64,000 nt of DNA from Carnegiea gigantea (lineage: Eukaryota; Streptophyta; Magnoliopsida; Caryophyllales; Cactaceae). Shown one piece after another: positions 58,943 to 64,000 of this stretch. The position numbers and the translations under genes were made by a program. The notes under the pieces were generated by a model. It did not search any database and was not told where the DNA came from. It worked only from the letters and a program-made list of their open reading frames with translations. Position 1 is the first letter of the stretch. Each line of letters starts with the position of its first letter. The stretch lies in assembly GCA_029747015.1 (NCBI GenBank), contig JAKOGI010000834.1, positions 195,825-259,824 on the forward strand, read 5' to 3'.

Positions 58943-59611
58943 ACAATAATGTTCTTTTGATTAAGGTCTAATTGTTCATCTATATCTCCTTCTATATATC
59001 TGATCGACAAAAAAGGGCACATATATATAAAGATCAAAATGTGCACAAAACTTTAAGTTGACGGTATAAAAAATGAAAAGAAAGTTAGAATACCAAAAAT
59101 ATTTTTAGGCTTCAATTTAAACTTTTATTTGAGTTGATTCTTATGGAACAGAGCTTTCAGGTTCAAATCTTAGTAATTCTATATTGAATTATTGCATAAG
59201 GTGATCGAATTGAAGAAGATTTTTCAGCATCCACTAGACGTATCAAGTCCAAAGGGCATTCATATGAACGGACGTATTAGAATATTAAACTTATATGTGA
59301 ACCTTTAACTATCAATTTAAACCTTTTAATTGAGTTGGTTTTCAAACAAAAAGTTATGAATGTAGCCTAAATTTCTCTTGTGTGCGTGCATGCTGAATGA
59401 AGAAATAAGTCCACATGCATACTTGGAACGAGCACTAGTGGTAGGTAAGTCTGCAAAACTTAGCTGTCTCGCATGGGCAACTCCACCCAAGACAGGGTTA
59501 GTCTGTCTTGTTAGTTAATGAACGTATCCCTCTTCTCTTATTCCTTTCTTTTTTCCTTTTTTGGATCTCTACCTCACATTTATGCTCCCATCTCGTACTC
59601 TTAGCTTCCTT
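58943..59611. other. Upstream region of the second CEP gene
   Basis: AT-rich intergenic DNA, then a pyrimidine-rich stretch (59510-59600) before the TATA box. No other feature. Confidence 0.4.
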
Positions 59612-59619
59612 TATATATA
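59612..59619 (+). promoter_or_regulatory. TATA box of the single-domain CEP gene
   Basis: TATATATA, 88 bases upstream of the ATG at 59707, giving a leader of roughly 60 bases. Confidence 0.65.
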
Positions 59620-59706
59620 CCAGCTCCCAAGGGTCTCCATGCATTGCCTCTTTCCTTCATATCTCCAGTTCTGTTTGCTCTTTCCCCCCTTTCTCTCAAA
59701 AATTAA

Positions 59707-60000
59707 ATGGCAAAAGCTATAGAAATGATCAAGTGTGTGCTTCTCCTACTTCTCATCATCCTCTCCCACAACATCGTTGATGTAGAGGGGAGGCGTTTTC
59801 CTATAAGAACTGATCAGCACCTCCCCATGAATTCGGGGAAAACCTTAAGCACTAATTATAAGATCATTAAATCGAAGCAGGAGAAAAAACCTAGGCATTT
59901 GGTCAAGGGTTATCATCGGGAGCTCACAGTTGCTGATATGGACGATGTGGATTCCTTCCGCCCTACGACCCCTGGTCGTAGTCCTGGTGCTGGTCATTAG
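59707..60000 (+). CDS. Single-domain CEP precursor
   Basis: A 97-residue, intronless precursor of a secreted CEP hormone. The N-terminal signal peptide has a Leu/Ile core (KCVLLLLLIILSHNIVDVEG, residues 9-28). A basic variable pro-region follows. The CEP domain DSFRPTTPGRSPGAGH occupies residues 82-97 and ends exactly at the stop codon, the classical layout in which the mature peptide is the C-terminus. The prolines in FRPTTPGRSPGAG are those usually hydroxylated (family knowledge). It should act as an apoplastic ligand for CEPR-type receptor kinases. It lies on the same strand as the multi-domain CEP gene 26 kb upstream, and the two domains are clearly related. The gene looks intact. Confidence 0.92.
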   Translation: MAKAIEMIKCVLLLLLIILSHNIVDVEGRRFPIRTDQHLPMNSGKTLSTNYKIIKSKQEKKPRHLVKGYHRELTVADMDDVDSFRPTTPGRSPGAGH

Positions 60001-60124
60001 CATTTAATCATTGTCATAAGTTCTAGCTGTAACTCTCTCCAGGATTAGCTAGGTAGGTCGTTTAGTCTTTGTTTATGTGTTCTCTTATGTATGTTCCTTG
60101 TTTTCTTTTGATCATCTTGTTGTA

Positions 60125-60159
<35 letters not shown>

Positions 60160-62431
60160 GTAAGTTAGCCTTTTTATTCGAGCTCGGGAGTCGTATGTGT
60201 AATATTGTTTCAGGTTTCAGCTTACTCGAGAATGAATTTCATTCTTAAATCCATCTATCTTCTTATTGAGTACATACTCTTGCGAAATCAAACGCGTTAT
60301 GATGCCGTGCATGTTTATATGTCAGTCAAGATCTTCATGCAAAATGCGTGGGTACATGAGTTCCTTCTCTAAGAAATATGAAAATTCTATGCATGCATAT
60401 TGCAATAGATGACAGAATATGCCTTAGCACGGCCAAGATGCAAAACATGTTATGGCTAGCTAATCACTAAGCCAAGATGTAAAACTTATCCCTGACCAGC
60501 TTAAATAAGTAGAAACCCTGAGAACTTTAAATCTTTAATTGTCAATCATATATACTATAACTCAGAGTAAGTTTATCCACACTTAATTTGGAGCAATCAC
60601 AACATCAATTTCAGCTACACAATTGATATTTTCTCTACTAATTTTGCATCGTAATGTAAGTAGAATGTTTCTTTAGTTACTGTCTTTACTTTTTTCTAGG
60701 GGTTCAAACTCTGGATCATGTATCCTATCTATACTTCAATTTACAATTTAGCTACAAGGCATAGTAAATCTAATTTAGTCCAATTTCAACGCAAACCTAC
60801 TTAGAAATCAGAGACTACTCCGGAATACTAATAATTGACTTTATTTGATTTTGCATCAACCTAAGCCATAATGTGTATGATGTTTACATGACAATGTTTG
60901 GAAAATGTTCATTTTAATTTCTAGAAAATCATTAGATTTAGTAGTGTTGAACAAAGAGGCATTATCATATAGCTTCTTTGAGGATTTAGTAAAGCATTTT
61001 CGTACTCTTGACATTGAAAATCATTTACCTCCTTCATCTTTGTGTCAAGATATCTATAATCGGTAATCCTCAAATTAATGACTTGCATGTTAATCAATAG
61101 TTCATCATGATGGTTGTACTATATCACTCTAGTACATATAGGGATCCAAAATCATTAACATAAATGTGGAGGTCAATAAATAATAATCACGAAACATCCC
61201 CATTATAAAAATAATTTATCAAAATCTCGAGAGGGATATATAGTAATATGCACTCTTAGTTTCTTACCATTTACAATAAGGTACTATAGGTATTATTTGT
61301 CGTGCACCTGAATGTCTCCTTTTTGTTTGGATTACCATGATACGAATGCTACTCCCATACCTTGTGCGATATATAATTTGATACAGTATTTGAAACTGAA
61401 GCTTATCAATAAGAGATGCTTTAATAGATTTATGCCATCTCAAAAGAAAAAGATCAGCCAAAAGCATGACCTAATGGTTAGAAAGCCTAAGAATACAAAT
61501 GGTTTCATTAACCTATATAATTTTTAACATATCACATAAGACCTTGTGTTTGGTAAGACAATTAATCTCACTAAAATATTGATGAGACCTTTTAAAAAAA
61601 ACGAGGTTGGGTTATAAAGAAGATCAATTACTACTCTACCAGCAAAAAAGCGTAATTTATAGATTTCAATTATGAAACTTTCTTATATAAGAATTAAACT
61701 TTGTACATATAGACAGAACTGATTTCATATAACAATAACTTCGACCAAAGAGCCAGAGAATGATAGGGGAACACTACAAGTACAAATTAATTAAGAGCAT
61801 CAGTGGCCTCTCTAAACTTCTAGGTTACATTGTCCCCTCAAATTGTCCATAAGTGATTAACAGTTTTAATTAGTTTAATAATTCTTTTTTCCTAATTAAC
61901 TAAGCTGTTTGAATAGTGTTCAAGCATTACATTGCCCACAACTCAAAACTTTTCTAATTAAGTAAAGTATTTTTTTTTTTTTTTGAGGGGGTACAAGTAC
62001 AACCCCAAGATTAACTTTAGAGTGGAAGGTCACCTTGGCAACTCTTGAAACAGCCAAAATATGTACTTGGGATTTCGGAAGATGCCTTCTTCAAGTGCCA
62101 ATCAAAATGTGTACTAAACTAAAATAAGATAATTATCACCAGCCCCAACTAATAAAACTACAATATTTAAGGGCATAGGAGGCAAAAACAAATGTTATCA
62201 TGTCAACATAAAGCACAAAGGGACATTTTTGCAAGAGTTACAAACTGCATGGGCTCCAACATAAATTGTCTAGGATACTTTTGAAGATTAAAATATAAAT
62301 AATCTTTAGCACCCAAAAGAGAAATTTAAAAAATAGAGCTTCTTATAAATAGTTTAATAAATCATTTAACATAAAATATATCCACATCTCCCCAATCAAT
62401 GGAAACTGGCCTTTTTATTATTTGAGGGAAC
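60001..62431. other. Intergenic DNA downstream of the second CEP gene
   Basis: Contains the CEP 3' flank with an (ATT)n run at 60127-60159. No gene recognised. A T run with GAGGGGG occurs near 61972-61990. Confidence 0.4.
60127..60159. repeat. (ATT)n microsatellite in the CEP 3' flank
   Basis: Eleven ATT units, probably within the 3' UTR or just beyond it. Confidence 0.9.
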
Positions 62432-62846
62432 TAGGGGTAGGCAACGGATCAGGCGCCCATTGATCAACCGGATCACTGGTGGGCCGACCCATTAAGGCAT
62501 ATTAATGGACCGGGTCGGGTCGGTCCTTTAATAGCCATTTAGTGATCCATTATTTTTTAAATTCTACTTGATGTACTAATTTACATGTTCTAATTAGTTA
62601 AGATTATTACGAACACTTTATATATAACAATAATTATTATACATAGTTTTTTTGTGCAAATTTGTTCCATTTTAAAACCGGCCAAAAGCGGATCACCTAT
62701 GAGCCGACTCGACTCTACTCGTTTATTTGCACAAAAGGCCCAATTAAGCCAGTCAAAATAATTAACGGGCCGACCATGACCCGACCGGTCCAATTTGTAA
62801 ACGGTAGGCCCTAATCCGAGCCGACCTGACCTGTTGCCCACCCCTA
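62432..62846. mobile_element. hAT-type MITE (copy 2, inverted relative to copy 1)
   Basis: Starts TAGGGGTAGGCAACGGATC and ends GTTGCCCACCCCTA. The flanking octamers GAGGGAAC (62424-62431) and GAGGAAAC (62847-62854) match at 7 of 8 positions. Its interior is the reverse complement of much of the element at 349-864. Confidence 0.75.
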
Positions 62847-62854
62847 GAGGAAAC

Positions 62855-64000
62855 AAATCTTACCATTAGCAGTATAGAATCTCTATTTATTTATTTTTAA
62901 GATGAAGTATTTAATTTTGAGAATGACATGGGTCTTGAATCGAAGATAAATTATATTTTCTTCCATGTCATACTCAAAAACAAAGGACATTATATTCATT
63001 TTAGATAATATAAGTTAACTTTTGAAAATTTTATTTAACTCCCCCCCCCCCCCCACATTTAATATTATAGTTTCATATAATCTCCTTTGTTTTACATATT
63101 TCTAACCAAAAAAAAAATTATATTATCTACAATGAATATACTGAAGGTGGAATGGATTAAATAGTAATCTAAAGTTACGAAATAAAAGTAACATCTAATT
63201 ATGTATATATTGAGGGAAGTCTATGAAAATATTCCTTTCCAATGTTTAACATGATGTCAAAGTACTTAACATTTAGTTGGAATTAAGCTCGAAAGTTAAA
63301 GCCGCCAAAGGTCAAGTTGAGTTCATTAGTTGGCTTTAATTAACGATCAAGAATCCATGTTTAATGGGAATTTGTACTTGTTAATTAGTTCCATGTTAGG
63401 TTTTCATTATTCTTTTTGCTTCAATTCATTTCGTTTAAATTAATTAATTACGTTACGCACAACCTATTCTAAGCCTGTGACCTTTTGAGACACCGAAGGG
63501 AGACCTTGGGAGGTGGAACGTCAGAGGAAAAGGTCAATAAGGCAAGAAAAGAACTATGAGTGGGGTGGGTGCGCAATTTGTGAGAATTATTATAGAAAAT
63601 GGTCCGGTGGTCTGGGAAATAAACCTTGTATTGTGATATTCAGTTGTTCCTAATAATTCTTTATGTAGTGTTATCAAACATTCCAACTTCCATGCTTCTC
63701 CTTAATTACTATGAAGATTAGCTGTCATATTTTCAGCTCACCTTCTCTATGTCAATTGTTTATTCTTTCATAGCCCTAGACAATTATTGGTTTGCCTAAT
63801 AATCCTTCATGCAGTATTATCATACATTGTTTACGCAATAATCTAATTTATGTATATTTTCGTACATTGGTCTCTTAACAGACTGTGATATTTATAGAGG
63901 TAAGGCTACCTACATTTGAATCTTTTCCTATCCCGTGAAAACAGGAAACACACAGAAAATAGTTGTTATTATTTTTATATATAATATTTTCATAGATGTA
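62855..64000. other. AT-rich intergenic DNA
   Basis: No gene or element recognised apart from a C14 run at 63041-63054. Confidence 0.4.

Noticed and set aside
59508..59780. Plus-strand open frame overlapping the start of the second CEP gene
   Set aside because: Its ATG lies upstream of the TATA box and its product is low-complexity. The CEP frame in the same bases has a signal peptide and a C-terminal CEP domain.

Overview
This is a stretch of an angiosperm nuclear genome, most likely a eudicot. The evidence is AT-rich intergenic DNA, intron-split genes with GT..AG borders, two precursors of plant CEP signalling peptides, patatin-type lipid hydrolases, and many plant-type LTR retrotransposons and MITEs. 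The sequence alone does not allow a species call.

Left part (1-25,000): two patatin-like phospholipase genes lie head-to-tail on the minus strand (2,635-6,058 and 19,349-22,816). Both have seven exons with the same exon phases and nearly the same exon lengths, so they are tandem duplicates. The 13 kb between them holds a 5.3 kb non-autonomous LTR retrotransposon of the LARD type (10,623-15,931, target duplication GCAGG), small inverted-repeat elements, and AT-rich DNA with one 54-bp near-perfect palindrome. A 5'-truncated RTE-type LINE follows at 23,587-24,875.

Middle part (25,000-54,300): a multi-domain CEP precursor lies on the plus strand at 32,510-33,475. A 14.4 kb Ty3/gypsy element of Tat type (minus strand, 35,847-50,279, target duplication CCAAT) is almost complete. 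It encodes gag, protease, reverse transcriptase, two RNase H domains and integrase. Between integrase and its 3' LTR it carries a plus-strand (antisense) plant mobile domain gene with two apparent introns, and a minisatellite with an alternating dimer structure. A deleted Ty1/copia element (51,113-53,754, target duplication AAATG) sits 0.8 kb further on.

Right part (54,300-64,000): mostly AT-rich intergenic DNA with MITEs, an RTE-type 3' tail, and a second, classical single-domain CEP gene (59,707-60,000, plus strand). A hAT-type MITE family has one copy near each end of the window, in opposite orientations.

The host genes I can support are the two lipid acyl hydrolases and the two secreted CEP precursors. 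The rest is mobile DNA or sequence with no recognisable function. Exon borders were assigned by eye from splice consensus and from agreement between the paralogues.
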